A stretch of DNA of 64,000 nt. Source: Erwinia typographi. GTDB lineage: Bacteria; Pseudomonadota; Gammaproteobacteria; Enterobacterales; Enterobacteriaceae. Positions 1 to 10,382 of the stretch are shown piece after piece. Location: assembly GCF_000773975.1 (NCBI RefSeq), contig NZ_JRUQ01000062.1, positions 1 through 64,000 of the forward strand. Reading direction: 5' to 3'. How positions within the stretch are numbered: position 1 is the first letter of the stretch; the number at the start of each line of letters is the position of its first letter. The position numbers were made by a program, and so were the translations under genes. Under the pieces are notes generated by a model. The model saw only the letters and a list, made by a program, of their open reading frames with translations, was not told the origin of the DNA and ran no database searches.

Positions 1-20
1 CCGCCGATTGGCGGTTCTTT
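1..20 (-). terminator. Hairpin downstream of tsf (window edge)
   Basis: A perfect 5-bp GC stem (CCGCC-gatt-GGCGG) lies directly after the tsf stop codon. Only one side is visible at the window edge, so whether a T-tract follows on the tsf strand cannot be seen. It may end the rpsB-tsf transcript or serve the neighbouring gene outside the window. Confidence 0.4.
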
Positions 21-27
21 TCGTTCA

Positions 28-879
28 TTAAGACTGCTTAGACATGGCAGCAACTTCTGCTGCGAAATCCGTTTCAGCTTTCTCAATGCCTTCACCCACT
101 TCGAAGCGGATAAAGCTGACTACGTCTGCATTTTTCTCTTTCAGCAGCTGGCCCACGGTTTTGCTCGGGTCCATAACGAAAGGCTGGCCGGTCAGAGACA
201 CTTCGCCGGTGAATTTCTTCATGCGGCCTTCAACCATTTTCTCTGCGATTTCTTTCGGCTTGCCAGACTGCATGGCGATGTCCAGCTGAACCTGGAACTC
301 TTTTTCAACCACGTCAGCAGAAACGTCTTCTGGCTTAACGAATTCTGGCTTGCTGGCGGCAACGTGCATCGCCAGTTGCTTAACCAGCTCTTCATCAGCG
401 CCGGTAGCCGCGATCACAACGCCGATGCGCGCGCCGTGCAGGTAGCTGCCCAGCACATCGCCTTCCAGCGCAGAGACGCGGCGAATGTTGATGTTTTCAC
501 CAATTTTAGCCACCAGCGCAACGCGCTCTTCTTCAAACTGGGCTTTCAACACTTCAACATCGGTGATTTTGCCGGCAGCCGCAGCATCCAGCACTTTGTC
601 AGCAAACGCCTGGAAACCGGCGTCTTTAGCCACGAAGTCAGTCTGGCAGTTAACTTCCAGAATCACACCGTAGTTGCCTACGATCTTGGTTTTGATCACG
701 CCGTCAGCAGCCACGTTGCCTGCTTTTTTAGCCGCTTTGATCGCGCCAGACTTACGCATGTTCTCGATCGCCAGCTCGATGTCGCCGTTGGCTTCAGTCA
801 GTGATTTTTTGCAATCCATCATGCCAGCGCCAGTGCGCTCGCGCAGTTCTTTTACCAGAGCAGCGGTAATATCAGCCAT
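28..879 (-). CDS. tsf: Elongation factor Ts
   Basis: EF-Ts is the cytoplasmic guanine-nucleotide exchange factor that regenerates EF-Tu-GTP during translation elongation. The 283-residue product has the expected family length. It opens with the N-terminal UBA-like module ([12 protein letters not shown], about residues 16-27) and carries the CQTDFVA segment (about 78-84) whose Asp-Phe pair inserts into EF-Tu to displace magnesium. The gene lies downstream of rpsB on the same strand, the universal bacterial order, with a hairpin-containing gap of about 200 bp between them. Identification is secure. Confidence 0.98.
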   Translation of the reverse strand: MADITAALVKELRERTGAGMMDCKKSLTEANGDIELAIENMRKSGAIKAAKKAGNVAADGVIKTKIVGNYGVILEVNCQTDFVAKDAGFQAFADKVLDAAAAGKITDVEVLKAQFEEERVALVAKIGENINIRRVSALEGDVLGSYLHGARIGVVIAATGADEELVKQLAMHVAASKPEFVKPEDVSADVVEKEFQVQLDIAMQSGKPKEIAEKMVEGRMKKFTGEVSLTGQPFVMDPSKTVGQLLKEKNADVVSFIRFEVGEGIEKAETDFAAEVAAMSKQS

Positions 880-968
880 TCTCTAATCCTCGGTTAGCTT
901 GCATCTGCCAGCGATGCCCAAACGGCGATCGCCACAAATGCCTGGTCTCGGGAGAAACATTCTGCCCC

Positions 969-1029
969 GCCGGTTGTGACAACCGGCAAAGCGAATTCGA
1001 ATAAATAAAGGGGCCAATGCAGGCCCCTT
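969..1029 (-). terminator. rpsB-tsf intergenic hairpins (attenuator)
   Basis: Two stem-loops lie between rpsB and tsf: CCGGTT/AACCGG (969-985) and an 8-bp stem AAGGGGCC/GGCCCCTT with a 6-base loop (1008-1029). Read on the rpsB strand, the second is followed by an AT-rich TTATTTATT run, so it could act as a partial terminator that sets the S2 to EF-Ts ratio. Termination between rpsB and tsf is known in E. coli; partial read-through here is inferred. Confidence 0.65.
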
Positions 1030-1076
1030 ACAGATTAACATCTGATGTCTAAGGGCTCTCTGAGGAGCGATCCTTA

Positions 1077-2134
<1,058 letters not shown>

Positions 2135-2929
2135 ATGGCAATTACCATCAAAACCCCTGAAGAAGTCGAGAAAATGCGCGTAGCGGGCCGCCTGGCCGCT
2201 GAAGTTCTCGAAATGATTGAAGAACATGTTAAGCCCGGTATCAGCACCGGCGAGCTGGACCGCCTGTGTCACGATTATATCGTCAACACTCAGCATGCTA
2301 TCTCCGCCAGCCTGGGCTATCACGGCTTCCCGAAATCGGTCTGTATCTCAATTAATGAAGTGGTTTGCCACGGCATTCCCAGCGACGAGCGGATCCTGAA
2401 AGATGGCGATATCGTCAATATCGACGTGACGGTGATCAAAGATGAGTATCACGGCGATACCTCAAAAATGTTTATCGTCGGCAAGCCGACCATCCAGGGC
2501 GAGCGCCTGTGCCGCATCACCCAGGAGAGCCTCTATCTGGCGCTGCGGATGGTTAAGCCTGGCATCCGCCTGCGGACCCTTGGCCGCGAGATCCAGAAAT
2601 TTGTCGAGGCGCAGGATTTCTCCGTGGTGCGTGAGTACTGCGGCCACGGCATTGGCAAGGGCTTCCACGAAGAGCCGCAGGTGCTGCATTACGATGCGGA
2701 CGATGGCGGCGTGGTGCTGCAGCCTGGTATGGCCTTCACTATCGAACCGATGGTCAACGCGGGCGATTACCGCATCCGTAGCATGAAAGATGGCTGGACG
2801 GTAAAAACCAAAGATCGCAGCCTGTCAGCTCAGTACGAGCACACCATTGTGGTCACGGAAAACGGCTGCGAAATTATGACGCTGCGTAAGGATGACACCA
2901 TTCCGGCCATCCTGACTCACGATGTCTAA
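2135..2929 (+). CDS. map: Methionine aminopeptidase type I
   Basis: The enzyme removes the initiator methionine from nascent proteins in the cytoplasm. The 264-residue product matches the length of type Ia enzymes. The metal ligands are visible: D97 in NIDVTV, D108 in HGDTSKMF, the histidine of CGHGIGKGFHEEP (about 171), the glutamate of FTIEPMV (about 204) and the glutamate of YEHTIVV (about 235). The start ATG follows AAATTA with only a weak Shine-Dalgarno. It is divergent from rpsB and followed by a strong terminator, so it is probably monocistronic. Confidence 0.98.
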   Translation: MAITIKTPEEVEKMRVAGRLAAEVLEMIEEHVKPGISTGELDRLCHDYIVNTQHAISASLGYHGFPKSVCISINEVVCHGIPSDERILKDGDIVNIDVTVIKDEYHGDTSKMFIVGKPTIQGERLCRITQESLYLALRMVKPGIRLRTLGREIQKFVEAQDFSVVREYCGHGIGKGFHEEPQVLHYDADDGGVVLQPGMAFTIEPMVNAGDYRIRSMKDGWTVKTKDRSLSAQYEHTIVVTENGCEIMTLRKDDTIPAILTHDV

Positions 2930-2943
2930 AAGCATAGAGCAAT

Positions 2944-2970
2944 AAAAAACCGGCGAAAGCCGGTTTTTTT
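2944..2970 (+). terminator. Rho-independent terminator after map
   Basis: A stem ACCGGC-gaaa-GCCGGT with a stable GAAA tetraloop is flanked by an A-run and followed by eight T residues. It lies just after the map stop and before glnD. Confidence 0.9.
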
Positions 2971-3051
2971 TGATCTCAGGCTGGCGCTGGCGCTATTGTC
3001 AGTGGAGATTTTCTTATTCTGGCTCGCAGAGCATTTAGCAGGAGCAGTGGC

Positions 3052-5697
3052 GTGACCAAAACCCTCAAGGATTACAAGAAGTCCGGCTCCCCTACCCACT
3101 GGGTTGATGCCGAACTGACCCGTGAATCCCTTAAGCAGCATCTTGACCAGTTTCAGCAGTTGATGGCCGCCGCGTTTGACGCTGGCGAAGAAGTTGAAGT
3201 CCTTGTTGATGCGCGCACGCTGTTTATCGACCGGCTTTTAAGGCGCCTGTGGCGCTTCTTTGGCTTCCCGGAAAAGAAAGGTATCGCTCTGGTCGCCGTC
3301 GGCGGCTATGGCCGTGGAGAGCTGCATCCGCTCTCCGATATCGACGTGCTGATCCTCAGCCGCCAGCCACTTTCAGAGAAGAACGCCCAGCGGACCAGCG
3401 AGCTGCTGACGCTGATGTGGGATTTGAAACTGGAAGTGGGCCACAGCGTACGCACGCTGGAAGAGTGCCTGCTGGAGGGGCTGTCGGACCTGAGCGTAGC
3501 GACCAACCTGATTGAATCCCGCATGCTGACCGGCGACGTAGCCCTGTTTCTCGAACTGCAAAAAAACGTGTTCAGCGATGGATTCTGGCCCTCTGACCGC
3601 TTTTTCGCCGCCAAAATTGAGGAGCAGCAGCAGCGCCACCTGCGCTATCACGGCACCAGTTACAATCTGGAGCCGGATATCAAAAGCAGTCCCGGCGGCC
3701 TGCGAGATATCCATACGCTGCTGTGGGTGGCGCGTCGCCATTTCGGCGCCACCTCGCTGGACGAAATGGTCGGATTTGGCTTCCTGAAAGAGGTTGAACG
3801 CAACGAGCTGAACGAGTGCCAGAGTTTCCTGTGGCGCATTCGCTTCGCGCTGCACCTCACCCTCCCCCGCTATGACAACCGGCTGCTGTTCGACCGCCAG
3901 CTGAACGTGGCCCAGCGCCTGAACTATCAAGGGGAAGGCAACGAGCCGGTTGAGCGGATGATGAAAGATTTTTACCGGGTGACCCGCCGCGTCAGCGAGC
4001 TTAATCATATGCTGCTGCAACTGTTTGATGAGGCCATCCTTGCGCTGGGAGAAGACGAGAAGCCGCGCGCCATTGACGATGAGTTCCAGCTGCGCGGCTC
4101 GCTGATCGACTTGATTGATGAATCGCTGTTCTCCCGCGAGCCGGTAGCCATCATGCGGATGTTCTACGTGATGGTGCGGATGCAAAAAATCACCGGGATT
4201 TACTCGACGACGCTGCGCCAGCTCAGGCACGCGCGCCGCCATCTTAAGCAGCCGCTCTGCACCATCCCAGAGGCTCGCCGCCTGTTTCTCGCCATCCTGC
4301 GTCATCCTGGCGCGGTCAGCCAGGCGCTGGTGCCGATGCATCGCCACAGCGTGCTGTGGGCCTATATGCCGCAGTGGGGCAATATTGTCGGACAGATGCA
4401 GTTTGATCTGTTTCACGCTTATACCGTAGACGAACACACCATCCGGGTGCTGCAAAAACTGGAAAGCTTCGCCAGTCCGGCCACCCGCCCGCGCCATCCG
4501 CTTTGCGTGGAAATCTGGCCGCGCCTGCCGCAGGTTGAGCTGTTGCTGATGGCCGCCTTATTCCACGACATTGCCAAAGGACGCGGCGGCGACCACTCCA
4601 TACTTGGCGCGCAGGACGCGCTGGAGTTTGCCGAGCTGCACGGCCTGAACTCCCGAGAAGCCCAGCTGGTAGCCTGGCTGGTGCGCCACCATCTGCTGAT
4701 GTCCGTGACCGCGCAGCGGCGTGATATTCAGGACCCGACCGAGATCCAGCAGTTTGCCGAGGTGATCCAGAATGAGAATCAGCTGCGCTACCTGGTGTGC
4801 CTGACGGTTGCCGATATCTGCGCCACCAATGAAAACCTGTGGAACAGCTGGAAGCAGAGCCTGCTACGCGAGCTGTTCTTCGCCACCGAGAAGCAGCTGC
4901 GCCGCGGCATGGAGAACAGCCCGGATCTGCGCGAAAGGGTTCGCCATCACCGGCTTCAGGCGCTGGCGCTGCTGCGAATGGATAATATCAACGAGCAGGC
5001 GCTGCACCACATCTGGAGCCGCTGCCGCGCCGATTATTTCCTGCGCCACTCGCCAAATCAGCTGGCCTGGCACGCCCGGCACCTGATGGATCACGATTTG
5101 ACCCAGCCGCTGGTGCTGGTCAGCCCACAGGCCACGCGCGGCGGCACCGAGATCTTTATCTGGAGCCCGGACCGGCCTTATCTGTTCGCTACCGTGGCGG
5201 GAGAACTGGATCGAAGAAATCTCAGCGTCCATGACGCCCAGATCTTTACCAGCCGGGACGGCATGGCGATGGATACCTTTATCGTGCTTGAGCCGGACGG
5301 CAGCCCTCTGGCGGGCGATCGGCATGGGGTTATCCGTCAGGCGCTGGAGCAGGCCATTAGCCAGACCAGCTGGCAATCACCCAGGCCGCGCCGCCAGTCG
5401 GCCAGGCTCAAGCATTTCAGCGTGGAGACGGAGGCCAAATTTTTGCCTGCTCATACCGACAGCCGCACCTATCTGGAGCTGATCGCGCTGGATCAGCCAG
5501 GGCTGCTGGCGCGCGTCGGCGAAGTTTTCGCCGATTTGGGCGTGTCGCTGCACGGCGCGAGGATCAGCACCATCGGCGAACGGGTGGAGGATTTGTTTAT
5601 TCTCGCTAACAGTGAACGGCGCGCGCTGAGCCCGGAATTGCGCGTAGAGTTACAACAACGGTTGACAGATGCCCTTAATCCAAACGATAAAGTGTGA
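3052..5697 (+). CDS. glnD: PII uridylyltransferase / uridylyl-removing enzyme
   Basis: GlnD senses glutamine and controls nitrogen assimilation by adding or removing UMP on PII proteins (GlnB, GlnK). The 881-residue chain shows the expected order: nucleotidyltransferase motif [15 protein letters not shown] (residues 84-98), an HD phosphohydrolase domain with [13 protein letters not shown] (about 504-516), and two C-terminal ACT domains (about 700-780 and 807 to the end) that bind glutamine. The start is GTG, read as [10 protein letters not shown], with GGAG upstream; the first 20 residues are unlike E. coli GlnD, which is usual for this variable end. It follows map as in E. coli. Confidence 0.97.
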   Translation: MTKTLKDYKKSGSPTHWVDAELTRESLKQHLDQFQQLMAAAFDAGEEVEVLVDARTLFIDRLLRRLWRFFGFPEKKGIALVAVGGYGRGELHPLSDIDVLILSRQPLSEKNAQRTSELLTLMWDLKLEVGHSVRTLEECLLEGLSDLSVATNLIESRMLTGDVALFLELQKNVFSDGFWPSDRFFAAKIEEQQQRHLRYHGTSYNLEPDIKSSPGGLRDIHTLLWVARRHFGATSLDEMVGFGFLKEVERNELNECQSFLWRIRFALHLTLPRYDNRLLFDRQLNVAQRLNYQGEGNEPVERMMKDFYRVTRRVSELNHMLLQLFDEAILALGEDEKPRAIDDEFQLRGSLIDLIDESLFSREPVAIMRMFYVMVRMQKITGIYSTTLRQLRHARRHLKQPLCTIPEARRLFLAILRHPGAVSQALVPMHRHSVLWAYMPQWGNIVGQMQFDLFHAYTVDEHTIRVLQKLESFASPATRPRHPLCVEIWPRLPQVELLLMAALFHDIAKGRGGDHSILGAQDALEFAELHGLNSREAQLVAWLVRHHLLMSVTAQRRDIQDPTEIQQFAEVIQNENQLRYLVCLTVADICATNENLWNSWKQSLLRELFFATEKQLRRGMENSPDLRERVRHHRLQALALLRMDNINEQALHHIWSRCRADYFLRHSPNQLAWHARHLMDHDLTQPLVLVSPQATRGGTEIFIWSPDRPYLFATVAGELDRRNLSVHDAQIFTSRDGMAMDTFIVLEPDGSPLAGDRHGVIRQALEQAISQTSWQSPRPRRQSARLKHFSVETEAKFLPAHTDSRTYLELIALDQPGLLARVGEVFADLGVSLHGARISTIGERVEDLFILANSERRALSPELRVELQQRLTDALNPNDKV

Positions 5698-5812
5698 CCC
5701 AGATTGAATTTTTAACACGTCTTGTGGGACAACCTCGCCGGGCTTGTGGCGCAGTAAACGGCCCGGACGGTCCCGCAGCTGGAACATGATTTGACACAGG
5801 AAATCGGAATTA

Positions 5813-6637
5813 ATGCAACAATTACAGAATGTTATTGAGAGCGCTTTCGAGCGTCGCGCTGAAATCACCCCGGCGAACGCTGACACCGTTACCCGCGAAG
5901 CGGTCAGCCAGGTTATCAGCCTGCTGGACAGCGGGGCGCTGCGCGTCGCAGAAAAGATCGACGGTCAGTGGGTAACGCATCAGTGGCTGAAGAAAGCCGT
6001 CCTGCTCTCCTTCCGCATCAATGACAATCAGGTGATTGACGGCGCCGAAAGCCGTTTCTACGACAAAGTGCCGATGAAGTTTGCCGACTATGATGACGCG
6101 CGATTCAAAAAAGAAGGCTTCCGCGTAGTGCCGCCAGCAGCGGTACGCCAGGGGGCGTTTATCGCTCGCAATACCGTGCTGATGCCTTCTTATGTCAACA
6201 TCGGTGCTTACGTTGATGAAGGTTCGATGGTGGATACCTGGGCCACCGTCGGTTCCTGTGCTCAGATTGGTAAAAACGTGCACCTGTCGGGCGGCGTGGG
6301 CATTGGCGGCGTGCTTGAGCCGCTACAGGCCAACCCAACCATCATCGAAGATAACTGCTTTATCGGCGCGCGCTCAGAAGTTGTTGAAGGGGTAATCGTT
6401 GAGGAAGGCGCGGTGATCTCAATGGGCGTCTATATCGGTCAGAGCACCAAAATCTACGATCGCGAAACGGGCGAAGTCAGCTATGGCCGCATCCCTGCGG
6501 GTTCGGTGGTCGTTTCCGGCAACCTGCCATCTAAAGACGGCAGCTACAGCCTGTACTGCGCGGTGATCGTCAAGAAAGTTGACGCGAAAACTCGCGCTAA
6601 AGTGGGCATCAACGAACTGCTGCGCACCATCGACTAA
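5813..6637 (+). CDS. dapD: Tetrahydrodipicolinate N-succinyltransferase
   Basis: DapD transfers succinate from succinyl-CoA to tetrahydrodipicolinate in the succinylase branch of lysine and diaminopimelate synthesis, feeding both protein and peptidoglycan. The 274 residues equal the E. coli length. The C-terminal half has the hexapeptide-repeat pattern of a left-handed beta-helix (for example [20 protein letters not shown], then [17 protein letters not shown]). The ATG follows AGGAAATCGGAATTA. The gene lies 115 bp after glnD, the conserved neighbourhood. Confidence 0.98.
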   Translation: MQQLQNVIESAFERRAEITPANADTVTREAVSQVISLLDSGALRVAEKIDGQWVTHQWLKKAVLLSFRINDNQVIDGAESRFYDKVPMKFADYDDARFKKEGFRVVPPAAVRQGAFIARNTVLMPSYVNIGAYVDEGSMVDTWATVGSCAQIGKNVHLSGGVGIGGVLEPLQANPTIIEDNCFIGARSEVVEGVIVEEGAVISMGVYIGQSTKIYDRETGEVSYGRIPAGSVVVSGNLPSKDGSYSLYCAVIVKKVDAKTRAKVGINELLRTID

Positions 6638-6643
6638 TCTTTC

Positions 6644-6675
6644 CGGGCCATGTTCCGTGGCCCGTAATCTTTTCT
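6644..6675 (+). terminator. Probable terminator after dapD
   Basis: The stem GGGCCA-tgttccg-TGGCCC begins 8 bases after the dapD stop codon and is followed by a T-rich stretch (TCTTTTCTTT) a few bases further on. Confidence 0.6.
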
Positions 6676-6970
6676 TTACACTTCCCCGGGCAACAACCTG
6701 TTTCGCGCAACGAAATAACTGATGCTATTGCGCAACAACTAAGCGATAATCCGCGCCGTTGATTTAAACCCATAAACAATTATCGTGAACCGGACTGCTA
6801 TTTCACCGCTAAAATTTAACGCTGAAGTACGGAACGAGCGAGCTAAGTGAAGACAAGGCGTAAGCGCGCAGCCAGCGGGACGGACATTCGGTCCCTGAGT
6901 ATGGCGGGCACTGCATAACGCAGTATTCACGACGCGCAGCCGGAGCGACAATCATTTCACTTAGGAACAC
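6676..6970 (+). promoter_or_regulatory. Long non-coding leader region upstream of yaeH
   Basis: No gene is recognisable between the dapD terminator and yaeH. The region has local dyads (GGGAC/GTCCC near 6878-6897, CTGC-ataac-GCAG near 6911-6923). TAAGTGAA at 6844-6851 is mirrored by TTCACTTA at 6956-6963, immediately before the yaeH ribosome binding site, so a long-range pairing could hide or expose that site. No transcript start could be assigned with confidence. Confidence 0.3.
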
Positions 6971-7369
6971 ATGACTATGTATGACAATCTGAAAGGCCTC
7001 GGCATCTCTTCTCCCGACGATATCGACCGTTATAGCCTGCGTCAGGAAGCCAGCAACGATATCCTGAAAATCTATTTCCGTAAGGACAAAGGCGAGTTCT
7101 TTGCCAAGAGCGTGAAGTTCAAATATCCACGCCAGCGCAAAACCGTGGTGGCCGACAACGCCAGCCAGGGTTACAAAGAGATTCAGGAAATCAGCCCAAA
7201 CCTGCGTTACGTTATCGATGAGCTGGACCAGATTTGCCAGCGCGACCAGGTTGAAGTGGATCTGAAACGCAAAATTCTTGAAGATCTGCGTCATCTGGAA
7301 AACGTGGTTTCCAATAAAATCAGCGAGATCGAATCCGATCTGGAAAAGCTGACCCGCAGCGGCCGCTAA
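6971..7369 (+). CDS. yaeH: DUF3461 family protein YaeH
   Basis: This is a conserved enterobacterial protein of unknown function. The 132 residues are charged and mostly helical by eye, with a likely coiled coil in the C-terminal third ([13 protein letters not shown] ... [10 protein letters not shown]). The block [20 protein letters not shown] is essentially invariant in the family. There are two possible starts: ATG at 6971 (close to AGGA) and ATG at 6977, which matches the E. coli start MYDNLK. It is a single-gene unit closed by a strong terminator. No enzymatic motif is visible. Confidence 0.93.
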   Translation: MTMYDNLKGLGISSPDDIDRYSLRQEASNDILKIYFRKDKGEFFAKSVKFKYPRQRKTVVADNASQGYKEIQEISPNLRYVIDELDQICQRDQVEVDLKRKILEDLRHLENVVSNKISEIESDLEKLTRSGR

Positions 7370-7386
7370 TCCCAGCCAGTTGCTAC

Positions 7387-7416
7387 AAAAAGGCGGAGAA
7401 TTCTCCGCCTTTTTTG
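7387..7416 (+). terminator. Terminator after yaeH
   Basis: An 11-bp stem AAAAAGGCGGA/TCCGCCTTTTT around GAATTC, followed by T residues, lies 17 bases after the stop codon. The A/T symmetry makes it potentially bidirectional, also serving cdaR from the opposite side. Confidence 0.9.
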
Positions 7417-7460
7417 ATCCTGAAATTCGCCTTTCCCTCCCAGCCGGGAGCGCTCTATGC

Positions 7461-8618
7461 TCAGGGCTGCTCGTCCAGTTGCAGAGCAACGTACAGCAGC
7501 AGCCTGTCGTCGAAATTACTCAGATTAAGCCCGGTCAGTTCGGAGATGCGGTTCAGCCGGTACTCCAGCGTATTGCGATGAATATACAGCGCTTTTGCCG
7601 TAGCCGAGGGCTGAACGTTGTTGCTGAACCAGGAAACTAACGTTCTTCGCAGCAGCCCGTTGTTGTCCATCGACTTCAGCTTTGCCAGCGGGCGGGAAAG
7701 TTCGTTAGCCTGCCAGCCGCCGCGCAGGCTGTCCAGCAGCACCGGCAGCACTAAATCCTGATAAAAATAGCTGCGCTGATCGGGCATACGCTGTTTGCCG
7801 ACCAGCATGGTGGTATGCGCCGTGCGGTACGAACGCGCAATGCTGCCCGGTCCGGTGAAGAAATTTCCCAGCGCGATGCGCATTCGCAGATGACCGCTCT
7901 CCTTCATCCGCGACAGTAGCAGCTCGACCCGCTTACGATGGTCATCGGCATCATAGCGGCCATGAGCATTAAACGCCGGTTTCAGCACCACCATTTCCGT
8001 CAGCGAGACGATAGCGATCAGATTATCTCTCTCCGGCGTGGTCAGCAGCGTTTGCAGTTGCTGAAGCTCGGACATGGCGCTGTCCACGCCCAGTTGGCCG
8101 CTGTCCACCTCCACAACCGCCACTACTCTGGGCTGATTGAGATCGATCCTCAGGCGCTGCGCCCACTCGACCAGCGCAGGAGAAAGTGTATCGCTGCGGA
8201 TCAGGTTCAGCACCAGCTCTTCGCGCAGGCGACTGTCCTGCGCCAGCATATGCAGCAGGCGTGCCTGCTCAAGCATCATCTCGGCGGTCATGCACACCAG
8301 CTCGCCATAATGCCTGAGCGTTTCTGGCTCGCCGGTCAGGCCGATAACGCCGATGATATCGCCGTCGATTCGCATTGGAAGATTGATTCCGGGCCGGACA
8401 CCGTGCAGGTGTTTGGCTACGCCTTCATCAATATCCACCACGCGCGCCTGCGAAAGCGCCAGCAGCGCGCCTTCGTGCATTTCACCAATACGTTCACGGT
8501 CGCCGCTGCCAATGATGCGGCCGCGCGCGTCCATCACATTGACATTGCTGTCAATAATTTGCATGGTGCGGGCGACAATGTCCTGTGCCAGACGAGCGTC
8601 CAGATGATAGGTAGCCAT
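7461..8618 (-). CDS. cdaR: Sugar diacid transcription regulator CdaR
   Basis: CdaR activates genes for uptake and breakdown of D-glucarate, D-galactarate and D-glycerate in E. coli. The 385-residue product has the N-terminal sugar-diacid recognition domain (IGSGDRERIGEMHEGA, about residues 36-51; GEPETLRHYG near 115) and a C-terminal PucR-type helix-turn-helix (SATAKALYIHRNTLEYRLNRI, about 345-365). A GGAG sits 6 bases before the ATG. No diacid catabolic gene is in this window, so its targets here are unknown. The position between yaeH and degP matches E. coli. Confidence 0.95.
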   Translation of the reverse strand: MATYHLDARLAQDIVARTMQIIDSNVNVMDARGRIIGSGDRERIGEMHEGALLALSQARVVDIDEGVAKHLHGVRPGINLPMRIDGDIIGVIGLTGEPETLRHYGELVCMTAEMMLEQARLLHMLAQDSRLREELVLNLIRSDTLSPALVEWAQRLRIDLNQPRVVAVVEVDSGQLGVDSAMSELQQLQTLLTTPERDNLIAIVSLTEMVVLKPAFNAHGRYDADDHRKRVELLLSRMKESGHLRMRIALGNFFTGPGSIARSYRTAHTTMLVGKQRMPDQRSYFYQDLVLPVLLDSLRGGWQANELSRPLAKLKSMDNNGLLRRTLVSWFSNNVQPSATAKALYIHRNTLEYRLNRISELTGLNLSNFDDRLLLYVALQLDEQP

Positions 8619-8767
8619 TTACTGCTCCAGAAAAGCATCATCCGCCAAGCATACCTGCGGGACCAGAGCGAAACATTGTGCATCTGCACTAAGCGCGAAT
8701 CGGGCTGTGAAAATTGCGGGGAGTATCACAAAGAGAAAGGTTGAGGCGGCGGGGAAAAGCGAAAGAA

Positions 8768-8790
8768 GTGCCGACGGCTGGCGTCGGCAC
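8768..8790 (-). terminator. Terminator after degP
   Basis: An 8-bp perfect stem GTGCCGAC/GTCGGCAC, read on the degP strand, is followed by TTCTTTCGCTTTT. It starts 10 bases after the degP stop codon. Confidence 0.8.
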
Positions 8791-8799
8791 CCGGAGAGA

Positions 8800-10236
8800 T
8801 TACTGCATCAGCAGATAAATGGAGCTGTCGCCACGCTGAATGTTCAGCGCCAACACCGAAGGTTTGGTATCAAGGATCTTGCGCAGCTCACCCAGGTTAG
8901 CAATCGCCTGTTGATTCACGCCGAGGATCACGTCATCCTTCTTCAGACCAATGCTGGCAGCGGCAGAGCCGGCCTTCACATTATCGACCTTCACGCCCTT
9001 CACGCCTTTTTCATCAAAGTTGCTCAGATCGGCCCCTTCGATACCGGTGTAAATCGTGGCCGATTCGACTTTAGTCTGGGTGCTCTGCTGAAGCTCAACG
9101 CTGACCGACAGCGGCTTGCCGTCGCGGATCAGGCCCAGAGACATTTTTGTCCCCACCGGCAGCGATCCAATCTGGGCACGCAGCGCGGCAAAGCTGGAGA
9201 TCGCCTTACCGTTGATCGAGGTCACAACGTCCCCGGCCTTCACGCCGGCTTTGGCGGCAGAAGAGCCAGGCAGAACCTGGCTGACAAAGGCGCCGCGCTG
9301 TGCGTCCACCTTCATGGCTTTCGCCAGCTCGGAGTTCAGCTCGGTTCCCATGATCCCCAGTTCGCCACGTTTCACCTGCCCATATTCCACCATCTGCGCG
9401 GTCAGGTTTTTCACCATAGTGCTTGGGATAGCAAAACCGATACCAATGTTGCCGCCGTCCGGCGCCAGAATCGCGGTATTGATACCAATCAGCTCGCCGT
9501 TCAGGTTCACCAGCGCGCCGCCGGAGTTCCCACGGTTAATCGCGGCGTCGGTCTGAATAAAGTTTTCGTAGTTTTCCACGTTCAGGCCGCTGCGGCCCAG
9601 CGCGGAAACGATCCCTGAAGTGACGGTTTCGCCCAGGCCGTATGGGTTGCCGATCGCCACGGTGTAGTCGCCCACGCGCAGATCGTCAGAATCGGCAATT
9701 TTAATTGCCGTCAGGTTTTTCGCGTCTTTCAGCTGAATTAACGCAATATCCGAACGCGGATCTTTGCCGATCACTTTCGCATCGTATTTACGTCCGTCGC
9801 TGAGCTGAACCTGAATTTTGGTGGCGTTATCCACCACATGATTGTTGGTGACAACATAACCCTTAGTCGCGTCGATCACCACGCCAGAGCCCAGCGCGCG
9901 GAATTTCTCCTGCTGAGTATCGGCTCCGCCCTGGTTCTGCCCCTGACCGCCGCCCTGACACATTGGCGAACTCTGGAACGGCGAACCGTCCTGACAGAAT
10001 GGCGAATTATTGCCAAAGAACTGCTGGAACTGCTGCGGCATCCTCGGTGTTTTAACCGTCGTGCTGCCTTCAACATTGATGCTCACTACCGAAGGCATCA
10101 CTTTTTCCAGCATTGGGGCCAGGCTTGGCAGCTGCTGGCTGGAAGAAGAAGCGGTTTCGGCGGCCGTTGCCATCAGCGGGGTCATCGCCATTCCCAGGCT
10201 CAGAGCCAACGCGCTTGCTAAAAGTGTTTTTTTCAT
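8800..10236 (-). CDS. degP: Periplasmic serine endoprotease and chaperone DegP
   Basis: DegP (HtrA, Do) degrades or refolds misfolded envelope proteins in the periplasm. The 478-residue precursor has a Sec signal peptide (MKKTLLASALALSLGMAM, cleaved after ATA). It then has the protease domain with the triad in VVTNNHVVDNA (His), SDIALIQ (Asp) and RGNSGGALV (Ser), and two PDZ domains (about 285-375 and 390-475). The long Q/G-rich LA loop with two cysteines (SPFCQDGSPF ... PMCQGGGQGQ) fits DegP rather than DegQ. The start MKK is chosen over an in-frame ATG 8 codons upstream because AGAGAAACAG precedes it and it gives a clean signal peptide. Confidence 0.97.
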   Translation of the reverse strand: MKKTLLASALALSLGMAMTPLMATAAETASSSSQQLPSLAPMLEKVMPSVVSINVEGSTTVKTPRMPQQFQQFFGNNSPFCQDGSPFQSSPMCQGGGQGQNQGGADTQQEKFRALGSGVVIDATKGYVVTNNHVVDNATKIQVQLSDGRKYDAKVIGKDPRSDIALIQLKDAKNLTAIKIADSDDLRVGDYTVAIGNPYGLGETVTSGIVSALGRSGLNVENYENFIQTDAAINRGNSGGALVNLNGELIGINTAILAPDGGNIGIGFAIPSTMVKNLTAQMVEYGQVKRGELGIMGTELNSELAKAMKVDAQRGAFVSQVLPGSSAAKAGVKAGDVVTSINGKAISSFAALRAQIGSLPVGTKMSLGLIRDGKPLSVSVELQQSTQTKVESATIYTGIEGADLSNFDEKGVKGVKVDNVKAGSAAASIGLKKDDVILGVNQQAIANLGELRKILDTKPSVLALNIQRGDSSIYLLMQ

Positions 10237-10289
10237 GCGTCTGTTTCTCTTGATATCCAATTATGCAACCATTGCTGTGGTCGTGATGA

Positions 10290-10316
10290 TGAGAGTCACT
10301 TTTTATCGCGAAGTTC
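10290..10316 (-). promoter_or_regulatory. Probable sigma-E promoter of degP
   Basis: On the degP strand GAACTT (10311-10316) and TCTCA (10290-10294) are separated by exactly 16 bp, close to the sigma-E consensus GAACTT-N16-TCTGA. It lies 54 bp upstream of the degP start, as in E. coli, where degP is a sigma-E gene induced by misfolded outer membrane proteins. Confidence 0.75.
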
Positions 10317-10382
10317 ATGAAAAAGTTTCTGACAAAAGTAAATATTTATTGTCTGACTTTACAATTCATACAGTTTTTCGCG

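Noticed and set aside
3373..4497. Long open frame opposite glnD
   Set aside because: It is antisense to a well-conserved domain of a confident gene, has no ribosome site and no family resemblance; a by-product of GC-rich codon usage.
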